Assembly (NCBI GenBank): GCA_003427395.1 | Contig: BFEA01000666.1 | Coordinates: forward strand, 529,553 to 583,981 | Source of the DNA: Chara braunii | Taxonomy: Eukaryota > Streptophyta > Charophyceae > Charales > Characeae | Direction of reading: 5' to 3' | Length of the DNA stretch: 54,429 nt | Shown here: one piece after another, positions 1 to 10,211 of the stretch | Layout: every line of letters begins with the position of its first letter | How positions within the stretch are numbered: the first letter of the stretch is position 1 | The notes under the pieces: generated by a model | The model's database searches: none | Told to the model about the DNA's origin: nothing | The model's input: the letters and a program-made list of their open reading frames with translations, nothing else | Program-made: the position numbers and the translations under genes

Positions 1-1757
1 CACTACCTTTTCTCCATTATTTTGAACTCCCACCACCCAATCCCCCTCCTTGATCTTAGGACCTTTCCTGAGGGTGGAAACCCATGCTAGAGGAATGGAA
101 AAAATCATCTGCTCCAGGTTTGTATTTAGGTGATGTGCATACCTTAGTGTCGATTTAATTTGATCACCTGACTTCCAATCTTTTATACAGGGATCCCATA
201 TGTCCTTAATCCGTGTAATGTCTTTTTTAACCCATTGACTCCATGGAGGTTTAGAAGCATTAAGGATACAACCATTCATGTCAGTGATCCAACGATTTCC
301 AAACAAGGGTTGGCGAAGGATTTCTTCGTACCTATTGGGAAAGGGTCTATCTGGCAATGGAAGCTGCCTCCAAATTTTTAAAAGATTTGCCCAGAAATTA
401 TCCAAAACTAGATCCCTTCTGGCCTCCTCTCTATCCCCTGAACCTCTTCTTCCCATTAACACTCTAGGGATAGTCCAAAATCGATCTTCAATCCAGGAAA
501 GAGGATGAGTATCTTCACTTGCCTGGGGTGCTAATCTTCTAATTTGTTCTAAGGCTATTGGTTGCCATGGTAAATCAGTAAACAAGATTAACTTTTTTAT
601 CCATTGTAAAGCTAAAGCCTGCGACTGAAGGGTAGGGTCTAGAATCCCTAGGCCCCCTCTGGATTTGGGTTGGCACAGATATCTCAAAGCCACTCTAGGG
701 ATAACCTTGTCCAAATCATGATTACCCCTCCATAGAAAGGCTGTGATCTGCCTCTGCAACACTTTAGTGCTTATTTTACTCAATGACCACAACTCCGTTT
801 TATACCATATAGAAGCCAATATGACATTGTTAATAATAAGAGCTCTCCCAAATACTGAAGTATGCTTATTTTTCCATAAATTCATCTTGTCAATAGCTGG
901 TTTAGTTACCCACTCATTATGAGTGGTGGGTTTCCCGACTGCAGTTAGGGAGACCCCCAAGACATGCACTGGTGCTTCTAAAGGTAGCCATTTCACTCTT
1001 GGTTGTTCCGGTGGCCTATCTCCTGCAGAGTGGATCCACCAACCCTGGGTTTTATTGCCCCAGTTGACAACCATGTCTGAGACTTGTGCGAACCTGTTCA
1101 TTAGCGCTTGGATTTCAACGATATTCTCTTGTGTCGCATCCATGATAACAGTAAAATCGTCAGCAAACATTGAAGAGATTGGGATGGCTTCCTCAGGGAT
1201 TCCAGAGATACTCAATTTTTTTATATTTCTATTTGCCCTCAAATTGGCCCCTAGTGCTTCCATGATGATTAAGAACAAGAAGGGTGCTAATGGATCTCCT
1301 TGTCTGGCCGACCGTTGTAGTTTGATTTCCGGGGAAAGAAGCCCATTTATAAGAATGCGTGTGGTTGCATTTATATGTAGGATACGTACCCATTTCCTTA
1401 AGTTTTGTCCAAAATTCATTTTAACTAAGCAAACATCTAAAAATCTCCAATCCACATGATCATAAGCCTTCTCAAAATCGATAAAAATAAAGGCAGCGTT
1501 ATTCTTTGATTGTCTTGATAGTTTAATTAATTCGTTAATGAGTAATATGTTGTCTTGAATATGTCTCCCATTGATAAATCCTGTTTGAGAGGGATGAATA
1601 ATGTCCGCCATCACAGGGATCAGACGATTAGCCAAAGCTTTAGATAACAGTTTATAGACCACACTTAATAGAGTAATCGGTCTGTAGTTTCTAATGTTTG
1701 TCTTATCCCCCTTTTTATGGATGACCCCGGATTTGATGTTAGTCTTAGTAAAAAGTT
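1..1757 (-). CDS. LINE (L1-like) reverse transcriptase, partial, uninterrupted frame
   Basis: One reading frame on the minus strand has no stop codon from 1757 down to 1, about 585 codons, and leaves the window, so the C-terminus is not seen. It enters in the middle of the RT domain (GVIHKKGDK, then NYRPITLL). Next come the A-box Asp (FIFIDFEKAYDHVDW), the RQGDPLAPFLF motif, the catalytic FADD (FADDFTVIMDA), and a C-terminal LINE segment (PKSRGGLGILDP). The enzyme copies LINE RNA at nicked chromosomal DNA. The frame meets TAA at 1758-1760, before the fingers and endonuclease regions, so the copy is 5'-truncated, as is usual for LINEs. The absence of stops or frameshifts suggests a young insertion. 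No start codon is assigned. Confidence 0.92.
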
Positions 1758-2588
1758 AGTAAAATAAGAGTTAGTAGTGAAAAGCGGTGCGCGGGGGATT
1801 GGAGATAGTGAACGTGGTGAGGCAGAAGGGCACAGATCTCGCCCGTTCCTTAATGAAAACGGGCAGGGGAAGGTGCTGAACGGGGTTTTTAAAGGTCAAC
1901 GAGTTGGAATCTGCGATTAGAATAGGGTGAAAGTTAGTGGAAGAGAAGTTAGAAGGGAATGAGGCTGCGGGGGAGGTGTTGGAGAGGTGGATATGGCGGA
2001 AGAATATGCTGCGTAGCTCGCTCATTTCCCGACGAGAACGGGTGAGGGAGGAAGCAAGGTGGGGGTTCCTGGACATTGCGAGCTCGAGGGTGCATGCAAA
2101 TCCCATGATGAGAATACGGCTTGGGCGCCTGGGACTCATGGGCTGCGCCGAGGCAAGCAGGCTAAGGAATGACAACGTATAATGCCAATTTTCAGGGGCG
2201 GAGTCAGTCAAAATTTGCTCGTTCTAACGAAGGCAGAAGCGTGAAGGGGGGCGTGAGGTTCGAGATTTACCTGCTGGCTGGCGCATGCATGAGAAGTAGC
2301 ATCCCCTTACCTCTTTGCGTTTGGGTCTGAAAGCTGCGACGTATCTCCCTCGATTTAACAAGGAGATCCATTCCGAGTCGGCTCGTCCCAGTGACTGAGG
2401 AGAGTGGGGTCAACCGAGGAGTTGGGGACTTACCTATTACCCGGCGTGTTGCCCCTCCTATCAATGGAAAACTCTCTCTCCACCTCGTGCATGCGCACGG
2501 CAGCTCACGTACCTGGCCCTATTCTACCGAAAAGCTCAATCGAGGCAATGGCGGGCAGGCAACGAACAAACCGGCAGACTTGAGTGTC
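1758..2588. other. Unassigned GC-richer DNA left of a GA microsatellite
   Basis: Base composition rises sharply at the LINE boundary. Short frames of 80-146 codons exist on both strands (for example 1771-2211 minus and 1937-2182 plus), but they overlap each other and match no family I recognise. Minus-strand splice-donor-like sites begin here and are described separately. Confidence 0.4.
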
Positions 2589-2648
<60 letters not shown>

Positions 2649-3297
2649 CACTTCGACATAGAAAGCGGTGAACTAACGGAGAGGGCTGAATCAAGGGAAC
2701 GAGCTTGCCAATGGATGAATCAGCAGGGAAAGAAAACCCCGCGGGACTCAAATTTTGGCTCGGCTCTGTGTAATGATCCGAGAGAGAAGGATTGACAGGC
2801 GCAGGGCTTGGCAGAAACTATACAGCTGTTAGCAGATTAGGCAAGTGTCATGAGGTGAGCTTGAGGGGAGAGAGTTCATCTGGTTTGGTTTCTGATGCGT
2901 CCACGGGTGGTGAGGGCATGTATGGGATCCTGATGGAGGGCCGTACAGTCGACATCCGCACACACTTTGGCTGGCACTGCTTTCTCATTTCAGAGTAGCC
3001 ACAGGCTGCTCTTGGACCACGGTCGTAGCCAACGTGCCTCGGATCAAGGGAGGTGCGGGCATTTGAGACAAGTACGTGGTGGGTCTGCTGGGCAGAGTGC
3101 GCAAGAGTGTAGAAGGTGAAGGGCTTACCTGCTGGTTAAGTGTCCCCCATGCTTTAGGTGGAGTATTCGGTTTACTCCACAACATTGGTAAACGGCGACA
3201 ACATTGGTAAACGAACGTACGGGGCAAATATTTGGTTTGGGGTCGGGTAGGTTCGTCAAAAGAAATGTAGAGAGAGGTGAAATACTTACTTGACCAG
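2265..3297 (-). other. Cluster of 5' splice-site-like sequences, possible spliced transcript
   Basis: The minus strand carries repeated donor-like sites: CAG|GTAAAT near 2270, GAG|GTAAGG near 2311, TAG|GTAAGT near 2434, CAG|GTACGT near 2512, GTGAGT near 2651, CAG|GTAAGC near 3129 and GTAAGT near 3293. A pyrimidine-rich stretch ending CTCCTCAG lies between two of them (about 2397-2404) and could be an acceptor. No reading frame linking them encodes a protein I recognise, and the implied introns would be very short. It may be a noncoding or degenerate spliced unit, or chance. Confidence 0.25.
2589..2643. repeat. (GA)n microsatellite
   Basis: Uninterrupted GA dinucleotides. Arg-Glu-rich frames across it are repeat artefacts. 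Confidence 0.98.
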
Positions 3298-3479
3298 GCT
3301 GCAACTGAGGTCGCGAGGTCGTGGGACACCTTTTCTTTAGAGACTGGTACACCGGCCACTAAGGCTTTAAGTCCGTACACCTTGCTGTTACGTCGCTGAC
3401 AACGGTGACTGTGAAAGGGGTGGAGGAGCTCAGGTTGCTGAGGCCTGAGGCAGTCAGGCTCATTACAGGACATTGAGCT

Positions 3480-4150
3480 GTTGTGTGCCCCTGCTGTGCA
3501 GGACACAATGCTTGCTGTGGGCTACCGCTGGGCTAGACGCTACCCCTCACGGAGTACTAGCGGATTGCTGGGCACACGGCTAACATTCAAGTTGTGCATC
3601 GCTGTGCGTGACGCCGAGCCACTACAGTGCGCTGAAAGCACGCACTCATTGGGGGTTGTACTTGCTGTGCATCTTACTGCGCAGACGGCGTCTTGCTACA
3701 CTTGCTGTGCAGACTGTGTATTGNTGCACCTTCGTAGAGNAGCNGTGACACCGTGATGCTGTGCAGACTGTGTATTGNTGCACCTTCGTAGAGCAGCGGT
3801 GACACCGTGATGNTGTGCAGCCTGAACACTGTTGAGTTTCAGTTGTTGGGCTTGCTGGGCAGTTCGCTGAGTACTAGCGGCACACGATTGCAGGCTCAAA
3901 GGAATGAGCAGGCACTGCAAAGAGGGCTAGTGNCNTGACCTGAAGGGTCTGTTAAGGGGCTAGTATTCTGCNTTGGGCTGTGAAGAGGAAGGTGTTGGAA
4001 TGACGATTGNTGGGTTACTGTGAGGCTGCTGCTGCANCTGTCTTCAGAGGTAGCCGTTTCCCCTCTCCGCTGTACGCTGCAGTTTGGTAGGGCACCGTTC
4101 ATGCTATGCATCACTGTTGTGCAGAACGTTATTCCTCACAGTGGGCAGCA
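3480..4150. repeat. Degenerate TGCTGTGCAG-type repeats with a 54-bp tandem duplication
   Basis: The words CTTGCTGTGCA and TGTGCAGACTGTG recur. A 54-bp unit beginning GTGCAGACTGTGTATTG occurs twice in tandem, at 3707 and 3761. Several single N calls fall at equivalent places in the two units, as expected when near-identical repeats or alleles are collapsed in assembly. No gene is visible. Confidence 0.75.
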
Positions 4151-4780
4151 GTGGCATTGCCTGGGAGAGGGCACTGTAAGTCAGGGGAGTGAGTGAAGCT
4201 TTACAAGGGGGCTTACTGCTGCAGCTTGGAGGTTCGTCAGGGGACTGTTACTCGACATTTTGGCTGTAATCTGATCTTCTGTACTGCGTCTTATTGGCCA
4301 CCATTGCGGGGCCCTCCGGAGCTGAAGACGTCAAGGCCCTCTCCTGCGAGTCTGTGCGCACCCCTCTTGGATCTAAGTGTCTATACTTTTCTTTCTTCTG
4401 CCCTTCTCAATCTCAGTCTAGTCTATTGGTGCCGAGAGGAAGGCGACAAGCGGGATTGCAACCCATAGGTCCGCGCCAAGGCCTCTGTGGGAGGTTTGCC
4501 CCACCGATTGCAGGAGCTCTGCCGGAACCCAGACGGGGTTTTGGAGGCAGGGAACACTCAGGTATAACCCTCGATTTACGCGTGTGATCCTATCACTAAA
4601 CCATATTATCCTATTGCTATTGGCCTGACTGTAAGTATGACNGGAAAAGNTAACTGTTTTTCTTTACTTGTTTGAATTCAGGACATTGTTTTGCAAAGTA
4701 AACNGACAAATATGTATTGGTTTAATCAAGATTATCAGTGTGAATTTCAGAAAACACAAAGTTGTCAAATATGTTGCGAA
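4151..4780. other. No recognisable gene before the hairpin array
   Basis: Two overlapping frames of about 90 codons at 4193-4587 are in different registers and match nothing known to me. The sequence turns AT-rich after about 4600 and leads into the hairpin array. Confidence 0.4.
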
Positions 4781-6010
4781 GGCTGGGCGAACGCATAAGT
4801 TGCGGGCTGCTCAGTCTTTCGCACTTGTTTTACTTGTTATTTGACAAGCTAGACTACTCATAAGTTGGGTAGCCTAATTCTACGCTGTATGTAATCGTGT
4901 GGGTTGGTCGGGCACAACATAAGTTGTTGTGTCTGGTCATATGCCTTTTGTCGTTTGTTCAGGCAGAGGCTAGACTCCTCATAAGTTGAGGTGACTCAGC
5001 CTCTGTGTATGCAAAAAGTTCAGGCTGACCAGTCTCATCATAAGTTGGTGGGGCCCGGTCATACGCCTTACGTCAATTGTTTAGGCAGAAGCTGACCACA
5101 CCATGAGTTGGTGTGGCTCAGTCTTATGCTTTACTGTTTCAGGCGAGACTATTCACACCATAAGTTGGTGTGGTCAAGTCATAAGCCGCCATCACAAAAA
5201 GAATCGGAGTATACAATTTTGATTTTCTATTTATTATGTATATTTATGGCAGGCTGGGCGCCATAAGTTGGGAGATCCAGCCATGTAAGCCGGTAGCAGA
5301 CAAGGCAGAGGGAAGGAAGATGAACAATACAAAATGGTGTGGTAACTTTGGGCAGGCTGACTCATCCATAAGTTGGGTAGTTGGTCCTATGCCCTTGATA
5401 ACACGAAAGCAGAGAGGTATATAAAGTTTGAATATTTCCTTTTTCTAAACATAACCGACGTTTGGGTGGGGATCCTCATAAGTTGGGGTGACCTGACCAC
5501 TCGCCTGAAGACAAAATTTGATTGTGATTCTATCTATTGGATGTAGTTGTGTTGCGAAGGCCGGGCGAACGCATAAGTTGCGGGTTGTTCGGTCACACGC
5601 GCTTGTTATTGTTTAGGCAGGGCTAGACTACTCATAAGTTGAGTAGCCTAGTTTTATGCTATATGTCAGTGTTTAGGCTGGCCAGGGCACAACATAAGTT
5701 GTTGTGTTCTGATCATATGCCTTTCGTCGTTTGTTTAGGCAGAGGCTGGACCCTTCATGAGTTGAGGTGGTTCATTTCTTTGTTTATGCCGAACGTTCAG
5801 GCAGATCAGCCTTGCCATAAGTTGGTGCGGCCCTGTCATACGCCTTATGTCAATCGTCTAGGCAGAAACTGGTCACACCATAAGTTGGTGTGATTTGGTC
5901 CTATGCCCTACGTATATCTGTGCTACCAGACTAGGGCACCATAAGTTGGTGTGACCTAGCCATATAAACTGGCAAGTCAGTCACATCCATAAGTTGGGTT
6001 GACTGATCCT
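4781..6010. repeat. Array of 18 hairpins with invariant TAAGT loop and covarying stems
   Basis: The loop TAAGT (TGAGT in two units), closed by CA/TG, occurs at 4796, 4861, 4920, 4982, 5041, 5104, 5161, 5264, 5369, 5479, 5574, 5635, 5695, 5758, 5818, 5881, 5942 and 5990. Spacing is about 50-110 bp. The flanking bases differ between units but stay complementary: CTACTCA/TGAGTAG, CACAACA/TGTTGTG, CACACCA/TGGTGTG, CCTCA/TGAGG. Outer stems continue several units, for example CAGAGGCT/AGCCTCTG around 4982 and TCAGTCA/TGACTGA around 5990. Many pairs are G-T, which would be tolerated in RNA. Spacers often carry GCCT and AGGC, which could pair with each other. There is no open reading frame of note. 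It could be a structured RNA precursor or a cruciform-forming satellite. Confidence 0.85.
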
Positions 6011-6400
6011 ATGTCTTATGTAAGGAAGGGTAAAAAAGGAATAACGAGGTTTTTTGAACGAGCTATGTGGCCTGGAATGGAACTTGTGGGTTGGTGAGAG
6101 ATGTTGTTGTGCTCACCTATGTATGTTTTCCTCTGGGGTATCTCTGGGGATTTTCTATTTGATAGCTTAGTCATTTTAGATGCTCGCTAAGTGCTGGAGC
6201 TATAGGCAGATGAGATGGATGATGAGAGGGAAGCTTGGGATAAGATAGGACTGACCCTGCTAGGAGTTAGGATCAGTGTTAGCTCACGATCTCATCTAGA
6301 GGTCGTGCAGGCTGTCGTTGATTATGAATTATCAAGCAGGTGTCAGAGGTTAGTCCCAAGTGTAACTTTGCTTTGTCTTTCTGGTTTCAGCTTTGTATAA
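6011..6400. other. No gene seen between hairpin array and degenerate repeat
   Basis: Only a 61-codon frame (6215-6400) without recognisable features. Confidence 0.4.
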
Positions 6401-6424
6401 ATCTTGACAGCGTTCTATTCCTAA

Positions 6425-6625
6425 GGGAAGCAGTGCCAAAATTTCTACAAATCTGAAAAAAGTTAGTCATTTTGGACTCATAAAAAATTCTGGAAGGCTT
6501 TTTTCCTACAGGAAGCGCTGCCGAAATTTTGCAGAATTTAGAGAGTTAGATTATTTTCGGCTAGGAGAAATCTGACAATCCATCCTGTTTGGGGGATATG
6601 CTGTCGAAATTTCTTATATTTTTAG
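6425..6625 (+). repeat. Degenerate GGAAG-GCTGCCGAAATTT repeat, left part
   Basis: Three related motifs occur at 6425 (GGGAAGCAGTGCCAAAATTT), 6510 (AGGAAGCGCTGCCGAAATTT) and 6591 (GGGGGATATGCTGTCGAAAT), spaced about 80 bp. Two more occur beyond the LTR-element palindrome at 10615 and 10663, suggesting that one host repeat was split by the insertions. Confidence 0.55.
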
Positions 6626-6981
6626 ATAAACATCAGAGGTAAGTTAGGCAAGATTATATATTGATCACTCAAGCATGACTTGGGTATTGGCCTGGGCTGC
6701 ATTGAAGGTCACCTTTACTCAGATTGATTCAAGGCTTGACTATCTTCAAGTTGATCCTACGAGGATCACTTTTCTGTTATCCTTAGATAACAGGTCGGTT
6801 TCCGGCTCAACTCTAATCCACTCTTGATACTCAACCTAAAGGCTTTAGCCCTGTGTTTTTTGTTGTTTTGTTTTATTTTTACCCGGACTTCAATTGAATG
6901 GCCATTTAATAAAGACGCTGAGTATTTTATTTTGAGAGCTGCACAAAGAGTGAGGTTTGTATGACTAACGGAAACCAACAC

Positions 6982-7391
6982 TGTCAGCGCGAATACCCTT
7001 ACAAGGGTATCTGCCCTGGTTTCTGCAAGTGACAGAAGGTAAGTTTTGTTTGAAATTTAAGTATACTGCGTGAGTCGCCGTTGCATCTTGTTAATGCTGA
7101 CTAAATGGTTGACTAGGAGAAGAGAGTGTGTGAGCGCGTAGTTTTGAGGCGCGCGTGATGATTCAAAATTTTGTTGGCGGGAACGCTGACTCTATAGCAT
7201 CAAAATAAGAATCATCACGCGCGCCTCAAAACTACGCGCTCACACACTCTCTTCTCCTAGTCAACCATTTAGTCAGCGTTAACAAGATGCAACCGCGACT
7301 CACGCAGTATACTTAAATTTCAAACAAAACTTACCTTCTGTCACTTGCAGAAACCAGGGCGGATACCCTTGTAAGGGTATTCACGCCGACA
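6982..7391. repeat. Foldback: 183-bp inverted repeat around a 44-bp spacer
   Basis: Arms 6982-7164 and 7209-7391 are inverted copies of equal length. I count about five mismatches (for example TGTCAGCGC versus TGTCGGCGT and one change near GTCGCSGTTGC). Each arm contains the palindrome ATACCCTTACAAGGGTAT and a donor-like AAGGTAAGTT. A transcript would form a nearly perfect 183-bp RNA hairpin, a typical small-RNA substrate. It adjoins an LTR primer-binding site, so it may be part of, or inserted in, a related LTR element. Confidence 0.9.
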
Positions 7392-7416
7392 ATTTACCAG
7401 ACCTTATTAAGCGACG

Positions 7417-7434
7417 TCCCCGGCAACGGCGCCA
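7417..7434 (-). promoter_or_regulatory. Primer-binding site complementary to tRNA-Asp, next to LTR a
   Basis: The plus strand reads as the 3' end of plant-type tRNA-Asp including CCA. On the minus strand this is TGGCGCCGTTGCCGGGGA, two bases after the LTR end. What follows differs from the sequence after the other two sites (8691 and 9230), so this LTR is joined to a different internal region that is now lost or replaced by the adjacent foldback. Confidence 0.8.
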
Positions 7435-7436
7435 CC

Positions 7437-7727
7437 TGTCGAGCGCATCGGTCCCGCACGGGGACCCTCCCAGCCGCGTCATGCAGGATTTGGTAGGATT
7501 TGTCGCAGAGAGCGTTTGCCGCTCCGGCCGAGTGCGTCAGCCGTACCTCTCGCGAACCCCTACGACAGGACAGGGTCACGCGAGGCACCGCTTACCNCCA
7601 CCTGCGGGAGCTGTCACCATCCCTTAGGTGGGCGTATCCCCGCCGAGCTACTGAACCACATGCGAAAGCTTTTCGTATGTAATTGCAGAGGTGGCCCAGC
7701 CGAGGGCATTTCTCGCTCGCTGTAGCA
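7437..7727 (-). repeat. LTR a (complete, 291 bp)
   Basis: TG...CA ends on the minus strand. It has the same length as LTR c and LTR d and is highly similar to both. Confidence 0.85.
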
Positions 7728-8711
7728 TAGGGGGTACGCGCGGTCGAACGCTCAAAATCGGACCCGTACGCGAATCTATGCACTGGGGGGCTGAAGTCTC
7801 AAACGCGACTTGGCGCCGGTCGACTAGGACGCACTACGCACACCACGCGTTACACCACAACACTCACACTTACTCACGCATAACACATGGAGACACACAA
7901 AACAACCACCACAAACAACACCACAACACAACAATACTCCTAGTCCCTTCAGTATCCGACNCATAANTCTATGCAGCAAGAATCAGATAGGTATCGCGCG
8001 GTGGATTTCCTTATAAGTACCGAGCGAGCGCATGACCTCCTCATATCAACCAGCCATGCGGACATACGCAAGCACTCGCGCTGATGGGGTACTATGTAGT
8101 ACTCGTAGCCTCNNGGCCCTTGGTAATCTCGAGGGTCGCGTTCGACGCTCAAGTGTCGGCTGACAGGCGCTTTGAGGGGTAATCTCTCGACGCCAGACAA
8201 CCGCCATGTGCGGTTGAAGACCACACCCTCTTCTGCACCCTGTGCAGAGGGGTTGAGTAGACAGCTCCAAGTTGTCGTGGCGGTCAAATATCAAGGGGTT
8301 TGACTTTGATGGCTGCCACGGACTACACATGACTTCAAGCGTTTGTGTTCAAGTACTAAAGATCCTTGGTTGGATAACTGAAATTGCAGAGCCACACCAA
8401 ATGCGAATGATGATTAGTCTATGACATTAGATACGCATGGCATCGTTCGTATTACTCTATGATACCTCAATCCATAAACTTTTAACTGCAGGTGTCATTA
8501 CTAGGGGTCAAGGTACACATGTGTCCTTACCTCGCACCACCTTTCATTAGTGTAATCCGATCAGAACGATCAACACACTACTCATCATTCACTTATCCAA
8601 CGCCATTAACAAAATATGTCGTTTTGCCTGGATCATCAACCTGCACTTTAACCTGGGTTCGTTCACTATGGATCTCGGTAGGCAGCCGAGATCCCCGGCA
8701 ACGGCGCCACC

Positions 8712-8932
8712 TGTCGAGCGCATCGGTCCCGCGCGGGGACCCTCCCGGCCGCATCACGCAGGATTTGGCAGGACTTGTCGCAGAGAGCGTTTGTCGCTCC
8801 GGCCGAGTGCGTCAGCCGTACCTCTCCCGAGCCCCTACGACAGGACAGGGTCACGCGAGGCACCGCTTACCTCCACCTGCGGGAGCTGTCGCCATCCCTT
8901 AGGTGGGCGTATCCCCACCGAGCTACTGAACC
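8712..8932 (-). repeat. LTR b (5'-truncated at the palindrome centre)
   Basis: Lacks the first ~70 bp present in the other three LTRs. Its break point is the centre of the large palindrome. Confidence 0.8.
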
Positions 8933-8936
8933 CCTA

Positions 8937-9227
8937 TGCTACAGCGAGGGAGAAACGCCCTCGGCTGGGCCACCTCTGCAATTGCATACGAAAAACTTTC
9001 GCACGTGGTTCAGTAGCTCGGCGGGGATACGCCCACCTAAAGGATGGTGACAGCTCCCGCAGGTGGAGGTAAGCGGTGCCTTGCGTGACCCTGTCCTGTC
9101 ATAGGGGCTCGGGAGAGGTACGGCTGACGCACTCCGTCGGAGCGGCAAACGCTCTCCGCGACAAGTCCTGCCAAATCCTGCGTGACGCGGCCGGGAGGGT
9201 CCCAGCGCGGGACCGATGCGCTCGAAA
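8937..9227 (+). repeat. LTR c (291 bp)
   Basis: Begins TGCTACAG. The end reads CTCGAAA where the others have CTCGACA, losing the canonical CA terminus. Confidence 0.82.
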
Positions 9228-9229
9228 GG

Positions 9230-9247
9230 TGGCGCCGTTGCTGGGGA
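9230..9247 (+). promoter_or_regulatory. Primer-binding site, tRNA-Asp type
   Basis: Complementary to the tRNA-Asp 3' end with one mismatch. It fixes the plus orientation of the right element. Confidence 0.8.
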
Positions 9248-10211
9248 TCTCGGCTGCCTACCGAGATCCATAGTGAACGAACCCAGGTTAAGGTGCAGGT
9301 TGATGATCCAGGCAAAACGACATATTTTGTTAATGGCGTTGGATAAGTGAATGATGAGTAGTGTGTTGATCGTTCTGATCAGATTACACTAATGAAAGGT
9401 GGTGCGAGGTAAGGACACATGTGTACCTTGACCCCTAGTAATGACACCTGCAGTTAAAAGTTTATGGATTGAGGTATCATAGAGTAATACGAACGATGCC
9501 ATGCGTATCTAATGTCATAGACTAATCGTCATTCGCATTTGGTGCAACTCTGCAATTTCGGTTATCCAACCAAGGATCTTTAGTACTTGAACACAAACGC
9601 TTGAAGTCATGTGTAGTCCGTGGCAGCCATCAAAGTCAAACCCCTTGATATTTGACCGCCACGACGGCTTGAAGCTGTCTACTCAACCCCTCTGCACAGG
9701 GTGCAGAAGAGGGTGTGGTCTTCAACCGCACATGGCGGTTGTCTGGCGTCGAGAGATTACCCCTCAAAGCGCCTGTCAGCCGACACTTGAGCGTCGAACG
9801 CGACCCTCGAGATTACCAAGGGCCCCGAGGCTACGAGTACTACATAGTACCCCATCAGCGCGAGTGCTTGCGTATGTCCGCATGGCTGGTTGATATGAGG
9901 AGGTCATGCGCTCGCTCGGTACTTATAAGGAAATCCACCGCGCGATACCTATCTGATTCTTGCTGCATAGAGTTATGGGTCGGATACTGAAGGGACTAGG
10001 AGTATTGTTGTGTTGTGGTGTTGTTTGTGGTGGTTGTTTTGTGTGTCTCCATGTGTTATGCGTGAGTAAGTGTGAGTGTTGTGGTGTAACGCGTGGTGTG
10101 CGTAGTGCGTCCTAGTCGACCGGCGCCGAGTTGCGTTTGAGACTTCAGCCCCCCAGTGCGTAGATTCGCGTACGGGTCCGATTTTGGGCGTTCGACCGCG
10201 CGTACCCCCTA

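Larger units (their letters stand above)
7437..8932 (-). mobile_element. Small LTR retroelement (TRIM-like), left copy, inverted
   Basis: Read on the minus strand: a 5' LTR (8932-8712) missing about its first 70 bp, a tRNA-Asp primer-binding site (8709-8691), about 960 bp of internal DNA, then a complete 291-bp LTR (7727-7437) that begins TGCTACAG and ends CTCGACA. The internal part is too short for gag-pol and has no RT or protease motif, so the element is non-autonomous and would need enzymes from another element. A conserved frame (also present in the right copy) begins VFNRTWRLSGVERL. Ambiguous N calls at 7597, 7962 and 8113 hint at collapsed copies. Confidence 0.8.

Noticed and set aside
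2391-2795. Arg-Glu-rich frame of 134 codons
   Set aside because: Translation of the GA microsatellite; no conserved flanking domain.
2985-3506. 173-codon minus frame as a gene
   Set aside because: No recognisable motif, overlaps donor-like sites in a conflicting way, and lies next to low-complexity repeats.
4781-6010. CRISPR array
   Set aside because: Regular spacing and short repeats invite this, but only nine bases are conserved, the variable parts are self-complementary stems rather than foreign spacers, and the surroundings are eukaryotic.
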